A stretch of 64,000 bases of DNA from Lunularia cruciata. Its lineage: Eukaryota; Streptophyta; Marchantiopsida; Lunulariales; Lunulariaceae. Positions 1 to 11,214 of the stretch are shown here, in pieces. Below the pieces are notes generated by a model. The model made no database searches, was not told the DNA's origin, and saw only the letters and a list, made by a program, of their open reading frames with translations. Both the position numbers and the translations under genes were made by a program. The stretch spans positions 23,165,493 through 23,229,492 of the forward strand of contig OX419759.1 in NCBI GenBank assembly GCA_948567375.1. The letters are read 5' to 3'. Positions within the stretch are counted from its first letter, which is position 1; every line of letters begins with the position of its first letter.

Positions 1-840
1 TTGAGGATACACCGCGAACAGATCACACAAGAATCAAACGCTTCGCTTCGATTCGAACATTTTCGGGGAGGAGGTAAATAACGAGATATTGTGAACGCGA
101 CATTTGGGACATCCTCTCCTCCCCTAGTCAGGTTTCAGAAGGGTTGCAACTTTCATTACTCCGACTCATTTCAATATTCAGTATCCCGTCACTGACAAAA
201 GAAGCGCTCAGTGGAAGTCGTTTGTCGAAGTCGTTTGTGTTATTCACTCATGGTGCGAGCACCAATGGAGGCAAGCCTCATGGCGTTTAACATCATAGCG
301 CAGGCAATGAAACTAGGGAGGCATTGTGGACTTTAAGGATCGAACCCCGTTACACTGCTTGATATTTCTGGGTGTTCTAGAATCGGATCAAAAGTCTCAG
401 ATATCCATGGAAGGGAAATCCATATCACTTCTCACGCACAACTAGGGCGACAACTCTAGGGCGACCACTACGGAATGTTTGAATAGCAAGCCTTGAGATT
501 ATCATCATGGACTGGAATAAGGGTCTAGAAAGGTACTGATGCGAGTGAGCATGAGTACTGTGTCCTTCGGGTGGGGATCTGGTGAGTCGGGGGTTTCATC
601 TTGAGATCAAAGTATTTGGGATTCCGGGCTAGGGTTAAAGGAACTGGGCGGAGTTTGGCTTTCGGAATGGGATCTGGTGAGTCGAGAGTGTCAGGTTGAG
701 TTTAAAGTATTTAGGTTATAGACATGAGAATTCTAATAGATCACTTCTATCACCATCAAAATATAAATCAAATCTGCGACCGCCTAGGATAACGAGAAAG
801 ATGGAAGACCCCATCAAGTCTACAAGGATAGATCGTGTGA

Positions 841-873
841 GGTAAGATGGGGCTAAACCCCAATAGTATCGGT
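841..873 (-). repeat. Inverted copy of the GGGGCTAGCCCC dispersed repeat
   Basis: Read on the minus strand, this piece matches 6650-6684 on the plus strand: a TACTATTGGGG core, a near-palindromic GGGGYTWRCCCC, then a pyrimidine tract ending TACCTC. The two copies lie in opposite orientation on the two sides of the receptor-like gene. Confidence 0.55.
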
Positions 874-1053
874 AAAATAATAATATCATTTAGTTAAGAT
901 ACATCTTTTTCTTAAAGGTGACAATTATATTAGGGCACCTCTTTCAGAAACTGACCTTACAATTTTAATTTGAACCCCCACGATAAACTAAAGAACAAGA
1001 AAATTTCTTTATATATCTTGTTTACTAAATCAGAATCTCGTACCGATCCTGTA

Positions 1054-1124
1054 GGGGCTAAGCCTCATGTTATCTCTTGTGTTTCATCTTTATATGGCTT
1101 GATGGAGTGTTCCATCCTTCTTGC
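1054..1124 (+). repeat. Dispersed ~70-bp repeat, copy 1
   Basis: The unit runs from GGGGCTAAGCCTCAT through a T-rich stretch to GGCTTGATGG and CCATCCTTCTTGCC. The same order of blocks recurs at 1475, 1655 and 6645. The GATGG/CCATC pair could form a short stem. I do not recognise the family; it may be a MITE or a decayed LTR piece. Confidence 0.5.
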
Positions 1125-1474
1125 CTGTTCTTTTTACCAAATTAGAAGTAAATTTTATCCTCATTTTTGGATGAGCACCCATAATGTTATTGGGGATATT
1201 TAGAAAAACAATTTATTTAGAAAAACAATCTTGTGTGTTCGTTCGTGAAATAACCCTAAACTGCAATTATTGGATTGACGTGCGACGTCAAACTTGTAAG
1301 TGTTATTGATAAGTCTTTCGGCCGACTTGCGCTACCGAGAAGTCGAAGTGCCAGGGCATTGTTGAGTCTTTCTCTGGTAAAACTGTTCACAAGTCAGACT
1401 CTAAAGATCATGTGCACGATGGGTGGTGACTCTTCGTCTGCATTTCGAGCACTACCACACAGCTGGATATTGTT

Positions 1475-1545
1475 GCGGCTTAGCTTCATGTTACCTCCTA
1501 TGTTCGATCCTTGTACGACTTGATGGGTCTCCCATCCTTCTTGTT
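1475..1545 (+). repeat. Dispersed ~70-bp repeat, copy 2
   Basis: Same block order as copy 1: GCTTAGCTTCATGTTACCTC, a T-rich spacer, CTTGATGGG, then CCCATCCTTCTTG. The GATGGG/CCCATC inverted pair is complete here. Confidence 0.5.
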
Positions 1546-1654
1546 ATCTTACGCGGTCGCCTTCTTCTAGAGAAGAAGGTTGGTCTGACTCTAGGTTCTT
1601 CCTACCGATACTATTTTATCTTCCCTTCCTATAGAAGAAAGGTTGGTCTTGGTG

Positions 1655-1733
1655 TATTGGTGCTTAGCCTCATTTTACTCTCTATGTCTTTTCCTTGTTC
1701 GGCTTGATGGGGCCTTCCCATCCTTCTCGCTTT
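1655..1733 (+). repeat. Dispersed ~75-bp repeat, copy 3
   Basis: Same block order: TATTGGTGCTTAGCCTCATT, a T-rich spacer, CGGCTTGATGGGG, then CCCATCCTTCTCGC. It is the closest of the three left-hand copies to the copy right of the gene at 6645-6722. Confidence 0.5.
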
Positions 1734-2416
1734 AGATTGTGCGGTAGATGAAATTGTATCCTGCATTAGTTTCAAGGATCGAGGAGTTAGAACTACAACT
1801 ACCTTCCTGAGATTTAGCTCGTTCTAGCTAAACTGGTAAACACTTCATATGTCAAGCTAGCATGCTTTCTTATTCGAAATAGGTAGGGTCCCTGCCCACC
1901 AATCCTCTTTAAAGTTCTATCCAGGCGAGCTCCGCAAGATCTCCTCCATAAAACTCGATGCCATGCACTGTAGAAGCGAATGCTCAATATGCAACGCCCT
2001 CTAAAGGTATCTTCACATTATTTTATTCACCGCGTGTTGATTTTATTCAAAACTTGCAAATTCGTGTTTGACGCATCAGCGAGTGCCCGTCCATGTACAG
2101 GATTACTTTACGACAAACTTGTTTATTCATGAACTGAGATTTCACTGAAGTCGAGGTGCACGATTTCTGAAAATTCTATAGAGCTCGAGTCTTCTGCTCG
2201 AGCTTCCATTCTATATCTACTTCGTCTTTCGACCATTGCTTCAATTGGTCTTCCTTCTAATCAAAAGTATAGTACAACTAGATGTATTAACAGCTATGAT
2301 ACCAGTAGTAGATGTGGCATCATCTAGAAAGTATTCCAATCAGTTGTATGATACCTTTGCTGTATAGCAGTAGCTTTACACCTTTAAATCTATGTACAAC
2401 TCTACACACTGCGAGT

Positions 2417-2422
2417 TTTATT
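2417..2422 (-). promoter_or_regulatory. Candidate poly(A) signal of the receptor-like gene
   Basis: Minus-strand AATAAA lies 77 bases beyond the TAA stop at 2499-2501, a plausible distance for a plant near-upstream element. Plant signals are loose, so this is suggestive only. Confidence 0.3.
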
Positions 2423-2498
2423 TTTAATCTCGATAAAATACAGCAACATGGCTGGACTAACTGTACGTTAATCTATGCACCTAACATACAAAGATATC

Positions 2499-5400
2499 TT
2501 AGTGTGAGTCCTCTCGAGTACGATACAACCTGCGACCGGTAGTTTCATTTCCGATAACTATTTCATTACTTCCAGGAGCGAGACATCGTTCATCATCTGC
2601 AGGATGTGGAGGATTGAACACGAGAAACATTAGTTTTGGGCTCATGCGAATTGTTAACCAAACTCCTGAGAAGCCAATGGCAATTCCGATGCCAAGTGCG
2701 GCTGCTGAAACTGTATCACCAAATAACCCCTCAACAAACGGATCATCGACGTTGTATTCGTACAGCGCAGGCCCGGCCCTGGGAATTGAGCACGCGTTTA
2801 GAGGGTATCCACAAAGGAATTCGTTCCGCATAAATGCTTCTGCGGAGTACTTCGCCAAACTGGTTGGTATCAAACCTGACAAGTTGTTGTACGACAGATT
2901 CAGCCATCCTAAGAACCCCACGGCCGATAGCGCCTGAGGAACGGGGCCTTCTAGTTTGTTGTGGGAGAGGTCCAGTTGGTCCAATGACACTAGCCCGCGA
3001 ATATCAGATAAAATCGGTCCAGTAAACTGATTGTGTGATAGATGCAAGTAACGTAGACCCTTGAGCTGATATAACTGGGAGGGTATTTCGCCAGTGAGGT
3101 TGTTGCGAGATAGATCAATCATCGTGTAGGAATCGATAACAGAGGTGTAGGACACAGAGATGCCTTTGACTTGGAATGTGATCGTGTAGCGGCTGAATAC
3201 ACGGCCGTCAAGACCATCCGTTGACTGGAATCTGACCAGAGATTTGTTGCCGATGGGATTCGGAGTTGTCATCGCTGTCAGGCCACCAATTGCCGGAGGT
3301 AGTCGCCCCGTGAATTGATTACCTGGGAGATCAAGCACCCGTAAGTTGGGAAGGCGCCAAATCCAAGATGGGATTTGTCCGCTAAACTTGTTGAATCTAA
3401 GCAGACACCATTTCAGTGAGGATGGGGTGAGGTTGGGGAGATCAGGAAGATGTCCACTTAAATTGTTGTTGCTCAAATCCAGCAGCTCCATAGATAGATT
3501 CTGTAGCGACGAGGGAAACGGACCTGTGAAGAGATTGTCATTCAGAAGAAACGAGACATTCTGGGTGAAGTTGCTGAAATCGATGGTGATTTGACCTCCG
3601 AGAGAGTTGTCGCCTAGATTGAGGAATCGAAGTCCAGAGAGTCGACTGAGACTATCTGGTATCATCCCGCTTAGGCTGTTGTTGTTCAGCGCCAAGTACT
3701 GCAAAGTAGACAGGTCACCCAGGTGTTCAGGCATGGAACCTCCAAAGCTGTTGGATCCCAGGCTTAAGTATTGTAGGTTGCTTAGGTTCCCAATCCATGA
3801 TGGGATATTCCCAAAGAAAAAATTTTCGTCCATCCAAACAGCTTCTAGATTCGTCAAATTCCGCAAGAAGTTTGGAAATCTGCTTGTGAAGTGGTTTTGA
3901 GCAACGTCAAAGTGGATCAACCCTGTGAGAAGCCCAAAATTTTCAGGAATCGTACCCGTGAGCGAATTATTTCGCAGGAACAGTGTGGTGAGATTTCTGA
4001 GGGCTCCCAAGGTCAATGGGACGCTTCCTTGCAGCCTGTTGTTGTGAATCTTTAGTTCTTTAAGCTGCAGTGCTTGGCCTATCTCTGCTGGAATCTCCCC
4101 CTCCAGTGTGTTCGTGTCCAGGTGTACTTGTTCGAGTACCGCTGAAGGTTTGAAGAGTACTGCTGGGATGGAGCCCGAGAGGGAGTTGTTTCCGAAGTTT
4201 AAGTAGCGGAGCTGCGAGAGATTGCCCAGGGCTTCGGGAATTGGACCACTGAAGTTATTCACGGCTACCGTCAGTACGGTCAGTTTGGAAAGCTTTCCTA
4301 ACTCTTTAGGCACAGGTCCGAGTAGAGAGTTGAGATCGAAATTGATGACCGTCAAGTTCGCCAAGTTGCCAATCTCCGGTGGTAATGGACCTGCGAAATT
4401 GTTGCTCCAAGCTTCAATGCGTTCGAGTGAAGCACATTTTCCGATTGAAGGTGGAAGAGATCCAATGAAGTTGTTGTGCCATATCTTAAGCTCCTTGATC
4501 TTTGGGAACATATCGCAGAAGTTATCTGGAATGGAACCGGTCAGCTGATTGTAGCTCGTCTCTATCTTCCATACCGCGGGGAAGTTCAAGAACTGAACAG
4601 GTAAAGTGCCATTGAATTGATTTCTGGACACCATAATGATCTCCAACTGAGAGAGCGCCGCTAGAACGTGCCAAGGGATTTCGCCGGACAGCTGAGCATC
4701 GTTCAAGGTTAGTGCCGTCAGCGCTGAAAGATTTGCAAAGCTGTCTGGTATGTTTCCAGTGAGTGGGTTCTGTTTCAGGTCTATCTTGGTCAAATTTCCA
4801 AGCGCACCCAAACTTGAAGGTATCTCTCCCGTGAAAGAGTTGCTATCCAAGTACAACGTCTCCACGTTCTGCAGTTTGCCTATGGTTGCTGGGATGGAAC
4901 CATTTAGCATATTGCCCGTAAGCCACAATTCTTTGATAAGCCTTCCCTCCCCGATCTCTTGCGGTATCTTCCCCTCCAGCTTGTTCTTGGACAGATGTAA
5001 TTTCTCGAGTACAGTCGAGGGCTTGAAAAGGACTGGTGGAATAGTTCCCGTAAGAGAATTTGCCTCCAGGTCCAACTCACGGAGTTTCGTAAGATTACCC
5101 AAGGCCTCGGGGATTGGACCGCTTAAGCTACCAATTTGTAAATGAAGTACTTCCAGCTTGGAACAGCTTCCTATTGTGGATGGAATGCCTCCGGTAAAAT
5201 TGTTTCTCGCCAAGGTCAGCTCCCGGATGTTTGAAAACACATCACAGAACTTCTGAGGAATAGAGCCTGTCAACAGATTGTCCCCAACATCCAACTTCTG
5301 GACTGTCGAGAAATTTAGTAACTGGAGGGGCAAACTGCCATGGAATTGGTTTCCCGTCAATGAAATGTTCTCCAGATCAGGGAGTTGGGCTAAGGTGTCC

Positions 5401-6180
5401 CAAGGAATGTCACCAGATAACTCATTGTCTGCTAGCAATAACTCCTTAAGAGACGAAAGATTCGAGAAGGTCCCTGGTATACCCCCAGTGAGGATGTTCA
5501 AGCTCAGATCCATGCTTATCAAAGTTCGAAGATCACCCAAACTTGAGGGAATGGACCCATTCAACCTAGTATTTCCTGAAAGATCAAGGCTCTTCAGGTT
5601 CCTCAACTGGCCAATTTCTGGAGGGATCACCCCGTAGAGGGAATTGAAACTGAAGCTGAGCTGGGAAAGGTGCTGCAAATCACCTATTGATGCTGAAATC
5701 TGTCCTATCAATCCGGAATCCGACAAGTTAAGAGAGACCACATTCTGCTGAGTCCTGTCACACTGGATTCCTGACCAAAAGCAGAACCGGGAAACATTCT
5801 CATCATCCCAATCTTTGATTTTGTCGAGTGGATCCTTCTCAATTGCTTTCTTCACTTCTAGCAAAATATGTCTGCATTAAGAGAGCATGTTGTACCGTCG
5901 ACATTTAGTGTTTACGACAGAAACGAGCGCAGTGATCCTATCCGATTGGTCAAGTTGTTTATTGTTATTGTTCTACCTAGTCCATGCAACTAATTAGCCT
6001 CAACCAAAGAATCACATCTGCGCTAGCTACTCAAAGAGTCAAAAAGCTAGTGGCAGAATGATTGGTCTGATTCACTCACCCGTCGGTAACCGACTCATTT
6101 GCTTGAGCGTCACAATCGAACATTTGGAATGCACCGACCAAGAGAATGAGTGTCAGGAATCTCAAGAATTTCGTCGTCAT
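2499..6180 (-). CDS. LRR receptor-like protein (no kinase), two exons
   Basis: Predicted cell-surface receptor-like protein of about 1157 residues. Exon 1 (6180-6080) starts at ATG 6178-6180 and encodes a signal peptide (MTTKFLRFLTLILLVGAFQM). A 208-bp GT-AG intron (6079-5872) follows, then exon 2 (5871-2499, TAA stop). The join preserves frame and gives the usual N-cap, HILLEVKKAIEKDP, with its Cys-Trp-Cys pattern (FCFWSGIQCD). I count about 38 plant-type LRRs. A non-LRR island (about residues 905-952, with Y-TITFQVKG) separates repeat 34 from the last four. A C-terminal cap, an acidic juxtamembrane stretch, one membrane helix (about 1087-1110, with GIAIG) and a 47-residue tail without kinase follow. 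RLPs usually signal through partner kinases such as SOBIR1 and BAK1. Ligand and role (defence or development) are unknown. No frameshift or internal stop. Repeats 5-14 resemble 15-25, suggesting internal duplication. Confidence 0.92.
5872..6079 (-). other. Intron of the receptor-like gene
   Basis: The donor reads GACGG/GTGAGTG and the acceptor CTCTTAATGCAG/ACATATT on the minus strand. Without splicing, exon 1 meets TGA at once and the large open frame has no signal peptide and no ATG at its N-terminus. Splicing completes a glycine codon and restores the standard N-cap. Confidence 0.85.
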
Positions 6181-6397
6181 ACTTCTCTTGCTGGTTATGA
6201 CAGGACTAAGTTTTGGAGAATCTCTGGAGTCTGCAGTCTGATGTAAAATTGTTGAAATCCTAAACCTCGAAACTCTGCACAGACTTCTGACAATCTTCTC
6301 TCGAGAAAAGTTTCCGCAGTCTTCCAGGGACTCTCCACGGAACGACCATATTTTGCGGTCCTGCAATGGACAGATCTGCAAACTAAAAAGCTTCAAC

Positions 6398-6403
6398 TTT
6401 ATA
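6398..6403 (-). promoter_or_regulatory. Candidate TATA box of the receptor-like gene
   Basis: Minus-strand CATATAAAGTT lies about 220 bases upstream of the start codon, leaving room for a 5' leader of about 190 bases. It is the best TATA match in the 300 bases upstream, but no start-site data support it. Confidence 0.35.
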
Positions 6404-6644
6404 TGTGAATAGAAACTACAAATATTAGCCGAAGATGCCCCGTGGGGTATGGGCGAACCCAGTAACGACGTGTGGTTGGAAGCATGGGTACGGGAACTTC
6501 TGATCTACAGTGCATCGGGCTAGGCAATAAAACTCCAAATCTATAAGCTGAAAGGCTTATATGTGCCAGTTGCACGTGGAGTATGCTGTTTTATCGCTAA
6601 TTGGATATAAACTAGATTCTGAATCTACTATTGGGGCCTAGCCC

Positions 6645-6722
6645 CACGATACCATACTATTGGGGCTAGCCCCATTCTACCTCTTTTGTCTCTCTTGTAC
6701 GGTCTTTCCATCCTTCTCGTGT
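6645..6722 (+). repeat. Dispersed ~75-bp repeat, copy 4
   Basis: It carries TACTATTGGGGCTAGCCCCA, a pyrimidine tract, then CCATCCTTCTCGTG, the same order as copies 1 to 3. A second GGGGCCTAGCCCC palindrome lies just upstream at about 6633. Its 3' half belongs to the 107-bp tandem duplication that follows. Confidence 0.5.
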
Positions 6723-6902
6723 TCTATGTGGTCACTCTCTCGATGATTCTGAATGGCAGAATCTTTACTTCTGCAAGGTGCAAGTCAGCAAAGAATCTCT
6801 CTTGTACGGTCTTTCCATCCTTCTCGTGTTCTATGTGGTCACTCTCTCGATGATTCTGAATGGCAGAATCTTTACTTCTGCAAGGTGCAAGTCAGCAAAG
6901 AA
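6689..6902 (+). repeat. Perfect 107-bp tandem duplication
   Basis: 6689-6795 is repeated at 6796-6902 with no difference that I can see. The unit begins TCTCTCTTGTACGG and ends GTCAGCAAAGAA. Full identity means a recent duplication or an assembly artefact. It lies about 500 bases upstream of the receptor-like gene's start codon. Confidence 0.9.
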
Positions 6903-8884
6903 CTGAGGAGGTGGACAAGATATACAATCGACTGCTGTAGACAGTTAGCTTCATCACATTTTATTAATATCTGGAATTTTGATACTCACACACAAAACTT
7001 TAAAAGGTTAAACTCCCTTCAAAATATTTCACACCGAGTAAATTCAAGTCAGCCACGGATCGAACGACCATCAAGCGTTAGGATGCACTCCTGGTAAATG
7101 CAATGTGTTTTCGCCTCTGGTTATTCTCGATCTAGATAGGTTAAATTAGTTTAAGAAGAGGATTATAATTGGGCCCTACCATCTGGAATCAGGGAGGTCT
7201 AATCAAATTCTAACAAAGGAATCCCATCACTCCAAAATCATGTAAGGACAAAACATTCCAAGTAGAGAGCCTCGACAGGCTCTACCACTAAGCACATTTC
7301 TACCTCTAATGATGGTTAACCATTTTTGGTTAAGGATAGGCCACCACTCCATACTTAGTAGGTTTTGATCTAGGATGTACAATTAGTCCTACAAAGTCAT
7401 GGGTTTGCCTCTTGGATGTTGACATCCATGGTTTACTCTACTAGGTGGTATCCTCACCATCCAATCTCCCTGTGTATTTACACTATAATTGTTTTATGCA
7501 TTAATTTACATCATGGATGATTAGTCAACACAAAATTACAAATCCAAGCTTGGAATTGGTTGCACGGGAAATCATTGCTTCTTGGGCCCCTTTCACCTAT
7601 ATATTATTAGGTTTTTTCTTTTGTGGATGTTGCCTACTTGACATCACCTATACTTGCAACTTGTGCTTCTTCCTCAAAGATTGCTCAAGGGTTGGAGTTA
7701 GTGGGGAGACTCTCCCGGTGTTTCTTCAACTTGGTTTACAACCCCTTCTACTTTTTCCGTCCTCCTCTAGGGTTGACTAGACCAATTTGGTTCCTTCTAT
7801 AGAAACAGCTTATGGAGGAAAAAATGGGCCTTCTAGTGCTAGGCTATTTCCATTTCTCAAATCATTCCCTTCTATATAGCTTCTCTTACCTAAGGAGGTT
7901 TGGGGGGAACTTAGTGCTTCTATGACTGCCTTTATTTTGGATTTGTTTGCTTGGAGTAAGCTTCCTATTGGAGATTGTAGAAAATGCCCCTCCTCTATAG
8001 GTTTAGGAAGCAAGCTACTTGGTTTGCCCACCTTTGTCTTGGTCCTCCTTTTGGAAGTACTTGTTTGAGAGATTAGTGCCTCTAACTAATGCTAAATACC
8101 CCACTTGTTTTCATGTAGGCAGATATGCAAGCTTCATGTTTCCTTGCATCCTCCAAAGCTCTACACTTGTATCTCTTGTCCCATCAGTAGGCCTTGGCTA
8201 TCAGCTTAAGATCAATCCTTAGAAACCCTCCATCACCTTGTGTATGGAAACTAGGTGGAAACACCTCGTTCCATTGGAGTCTCCTCAACTCCAAGCAGAT
8301 GAATTCCTAGCCCTTTCTAACTTTTTCAAGCTCTTCCTCCACTGCATGCTTCTGCATAATAGCCTCAGCTACAATGTGGACAGACTTAGGTAATGTAAGA
8401 AAATCCTCAGCTCTCTCCAACTAATAAGGACGCCCTATTGATCATTGTGGTCATACTCTTGCATTGGGTGTGCAATCAATCAAGCAATTGTTGATCACCT
8501 TGAAAGGTAGGCAGGACTTGGGATGTCCCTACCTTGTTTTTCCCTTTGGTAGTGATAGGATGGGCTAGAGTGCCATCCAAAGTTGATTCCCTAAGACATT
8601 GCTCCCTATAGAATGTATCATCTAGATCTGACTTCACGATCCTTCTCGTTCTACCTAAGGTGTTGGGCACCCCAACTCCTATTACTAGTAAAGTTGCACT
8701 TGTTCCATTCTAGGCCTCTCCTTGCCTATCCCACTCCTCTCATCCTTTTGTAGTCAATAGGTTGTGCTTACAATAAACTTGCTAGAGAAAAGGGCATATG
8801 CAAGCATACATGTTTGATTGAGTGTTGCGCTAAACTCACTAGTCTTGTTCCAACACAACCATTTACTATGGTGGTGTAATCTTA
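6903..8884. other. No gene supported
   Basis: AT-rich sequence with only short open frames in several phases. The longest plus frame (7517-7780) has a hydrophobic, cysteine-rich translation with no domain I know. I see no splice pattern or repeat of note. Confidence 0.5.
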
Positions 8885-9320
8885 AGAGGATAAGAGACCT
8901 TAAGAGAGACATAGGAGAAGAAAAAAAAGCTTCACACTCAATCCTCCAATGTTCCAAAGGAGCACCTTGACGGTATTACATAGCAAGGGAAGCTTCCCCG
9001 AAAGAAGCTCTACCCTTGGATCAGATACATGGATTGGTGATATGTCAATGAGCTCTACCCTTAGATTAGTTGTATACATGGGTGACATGTCAGTTCTGAT
9101 CCTATCTAGTTGGTCAAACCATCCTTGACCAAAGGGAATCTTCCTATAGGAATCTCCAAATCACATGGGTGAGGTACTGTTGGAAAGCTCTCGATGAGAC
9201 AAGTCCGGGTGAAAGGAAGCTCCTCTCCCCATTGGAGAGTTTAAATATGCATAATTTTGAGACCTAATTCATCTATTTAGACCTCCTATATTGACTCTGA
9301 AGGTTTCAAGTAGTACGAAT
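8885..9320 (-). mobile_element. Family-E LTR remnant
   Basis: The order of blocks matches the E LTRs at 52841-53361 and 54275-55055: AGACCTTAAGAGA, CACACTCAAT, CAAAGGAGCACCTTG, TTGGATCAGATA, GGTGACATGTC, TTGACCAAAGGGAA, CACATGGGTGAGGTAC, GGAAAGCTCTC and CTAATTCATC. It is divergent, has no recognisable TG or CA terminus, and lies alone, so it is an old solo or truncated LTR. Confidence 0.65.
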
Positions 9321-10665
9321 GAACTTGGACAAATATTTATTGGTGTCTAATCCTATGACTAATCTATAGATTGAAACATCTAGGTTATTGTCTTGTCAAG
9401 CCTATGGTAATTTGCATTGGCATTGAACACATTTTGGCAAGACCCATTTGCTCAATTGACCCCACGTCCTCCTTCTTCTTGTTCAATTCTTTGCCAACCT
9501 TATATTGCACGTCAAATTTCACAAGGCAAGTCTAATAGACGTTTGTGTTAAGTGAGTACGAGTAATGACTACGAGTGTATGAGTGATTAAATTGAGCTTG
9601 TTCTAGGAGAAGGGTATGGAAGGAACTTAAGGAGCATGTTATTGTGATAGTCTCTACCTTGGTCTGTCCTTCCACCAAATGTTCACTCAAATACTTCAAG
9701 ACCTCACAAAAATTACTAACCACCATTGCTTCTCAGCTCATTGCACTTAGGTCTCATAGTCCTAAATTTATTGGCTTCAATTTCTTCCATCCTAAAATTT
9801 CCACGCACACACTCAATGGTGTTTCATCTAGGCCATTCCAATCAATCCAACCCCATATTCACGTACTAGAAAAATTTCCACTCCTTTGATCTCCTCACCA
9901 CTCCCTTTCTTGATTCCTCTTAAATTCCCTTTGAATTTCTTGGTCATCTCCTCCATGGTGATTAATTTAATAATTGCTTCACATGGTCTTGGCCAAGCTC
10001 ACCACACTCTCTACTCCCAACATTTCTTTGGGCCTTTTGTTTAAGTCCCATTGAATGGATGTACTAAATTTTTGCTTAAGCATACAGTTCCCTCCAATTT
10101 TGTTAAGATGAAGCCTCTTTGTATTCCAGTCCATTCCTCAAGATTTGACAACTTTTCACATATGAGGGATGCACCCAATGGCCCAACTACCTTTTATGGT
10201 CAATTTCTTCCTTTTGCAACTTGATATAGCCTTGGCGTCTTGGTTTTGGGTTGAGTTTTGGATGCAGTTTGGAACTAATTTGTTGGCGGTTCAAAACCAG
10301 GTCTTATCGGATCTCAAAGTCTGTCCTTCAAGTGGTTCCCACTAGAGTTAAGAATGACTTAAGTAATTGAGTTGCTTCCTACTTCATTGGTACTACCAAG
10401 GAGATGCTACCATGGTAAAATAATTGGGACAAAATGAAAAATAATTTCCATCTATCCTTACTTAAGGCTAACTCCCATGTCGGCTCAATAAAGAGTGTGA
10501 TAGAAGAATTAGAGTTGTTGGAAGACATGTGTACAATAATTTTATATTCACAAAATAAAGAAGTGCATAAGATAAAGAGATATACAATGTTCAATGGCAA
10601 TTATTGTAGTTGTAGTTTTGATAGAGAATGATCTTTGTATTGGTCAATGAGATAGCTATTAGATC
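9321..10665. other. No gene supported
   Basis: Only short overlapping frames. The text resembles decayed retroelement DNA but I can align no part of it to a named domain. Confidence 0.4.
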
Positions 10666-10876
10666 TATAACACCCATCGATGCATGTATGCTTTATAGGG
10701 ATGTTAAGTTTAGTATTGCAAGAAGTGGAAAAATATTATCTATATGGAGTTTAGCTAAAATTCTACATCAGTCATGATTAGCTAGAGTTAGTGCAAGCTA
10801 AGACAAAGGTGACCTTATTCTAAAGGAAGGGAAAAGAGTGAGCATCACTATTTTTCTTTCTAGTGTGTCAATATAA
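10666..10876 (+). mobile_element. Family-A LTR, 5' fragment (old copy A0)
   Basis: The stretch runs parallel to the first ~210 bases of the intact A LTR at 34143: TATAACACCCAT (intact copy TGTAACACCCAT), GTTAGCTA-like and GGACCTTA-like blocks, and TTTCTAGTGTGT at the end. It stops where the family-B LTR begins at 10877, so B1 seems to have landed inside an A-type LTR. Confidence 0.6.
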
Positions 10877-11092
10877 TTTAACAATATGGATTTTATCAAT
10901 TAGTTAATCAAGACTACCAAAGTAGCAAATGAGCCAAATTAGTCAAGAATTATAAGAATATTCTAGAAGTATCTAAGAAGCTACTTGGTTTCTTCAAATT
11001 ATTGTTTAATGTACATGCCAAATGGTGATTTCTACTAGGAAGTTTCTTGGAAAACTTTCTAGTTAACGTAGTTTGCATGCCAAGTAGGTGGT

Positions 11093-11189
11093 TTCTAGAA
11101 AGAAGCTTCTTGGAAAGCTTTCCAACTAGCTTTGCTTGTACACCAAGTAGATGGTTTCTAGAAGGAAGCTTCTTGAGAAGCTTCTCAAG
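11093..11189 (+). promoter_or_regulatory. Heat-shock-element-like cluster in the B1 LTR
   Basis: Within 97 bases there are TTCTAGAA at 11093 and 11156, and GAAGCTTC at 11102, 11165 and 11177. An 18-bp perfect palindrome, CTTGAGAAGCTTCTCAAG, spans 11172-11189. These are inverted nGAAnnTTCn units, the core of heat-shock-factor sites. The cluster ends 18 bases before the TATAAATA box. Function is inferred from motif and position only. Confidence 0.5.
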
Positions 11190-11206
11190 AGCCTTGTATG
11201 CTTCCT

Positions 11207-11214
11207 TATAAATA
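11207..11214 (+). promoter_or_regulatory. TATA box of the B1 LTR
   Basis: TATAAATACCAAAGCC is conserved in other B LTRs, for example near 23970 on plus and, on minus, near 22590. It therefore looks like the family promoter. Confidence 0.6.

Larger units (their letters stand above)
1..2498. other. Intergenic DNA, no gene supported
   Basis: The only open frames here are short, overlap one another on the plus strand and look like no protein I recognise. What the stretch does hold is a small dispersed repeat, listed separately at 841-873, 1054-1124, 1475-1545 and 1655-1733. The last few hundred bases before 2499 are the likely 3' untranslated and downstream region of the minus-strand receptor-like gene. 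Confidence 0.6.

Noticed and set aside
329-360. Possible tRNA T-arm (minus GGGGTTCGATCC)
   Set aside because: The flanking bases cannot form the T stem, and no acceptor or anticodon arm is present.
2614-5637. Plus-strand frames opposite the receptor-like gene
   Set aside because: They are antisense shadows of LRR codons, with regular Pro/Leu patterns and no independent start context or domain.
6076-6396. 106-codon minus-strand frame as a separate small gene
   Set aside because: Its last 34 codons are the signal-peptide exon of the receptor-like gene; the part upstream of ATG 6180 is leader.
6753-7097. 114-codon plus frame
   Set aside because: It overlaps the 107-bp tandem duplication and is open only because the unit is; no domain.
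7517-8222. Short hydrophobic frames
   Set aside because: Could be membrane peptides, but codons are unremarkable, frames are short and nothing nearby supports a gene.
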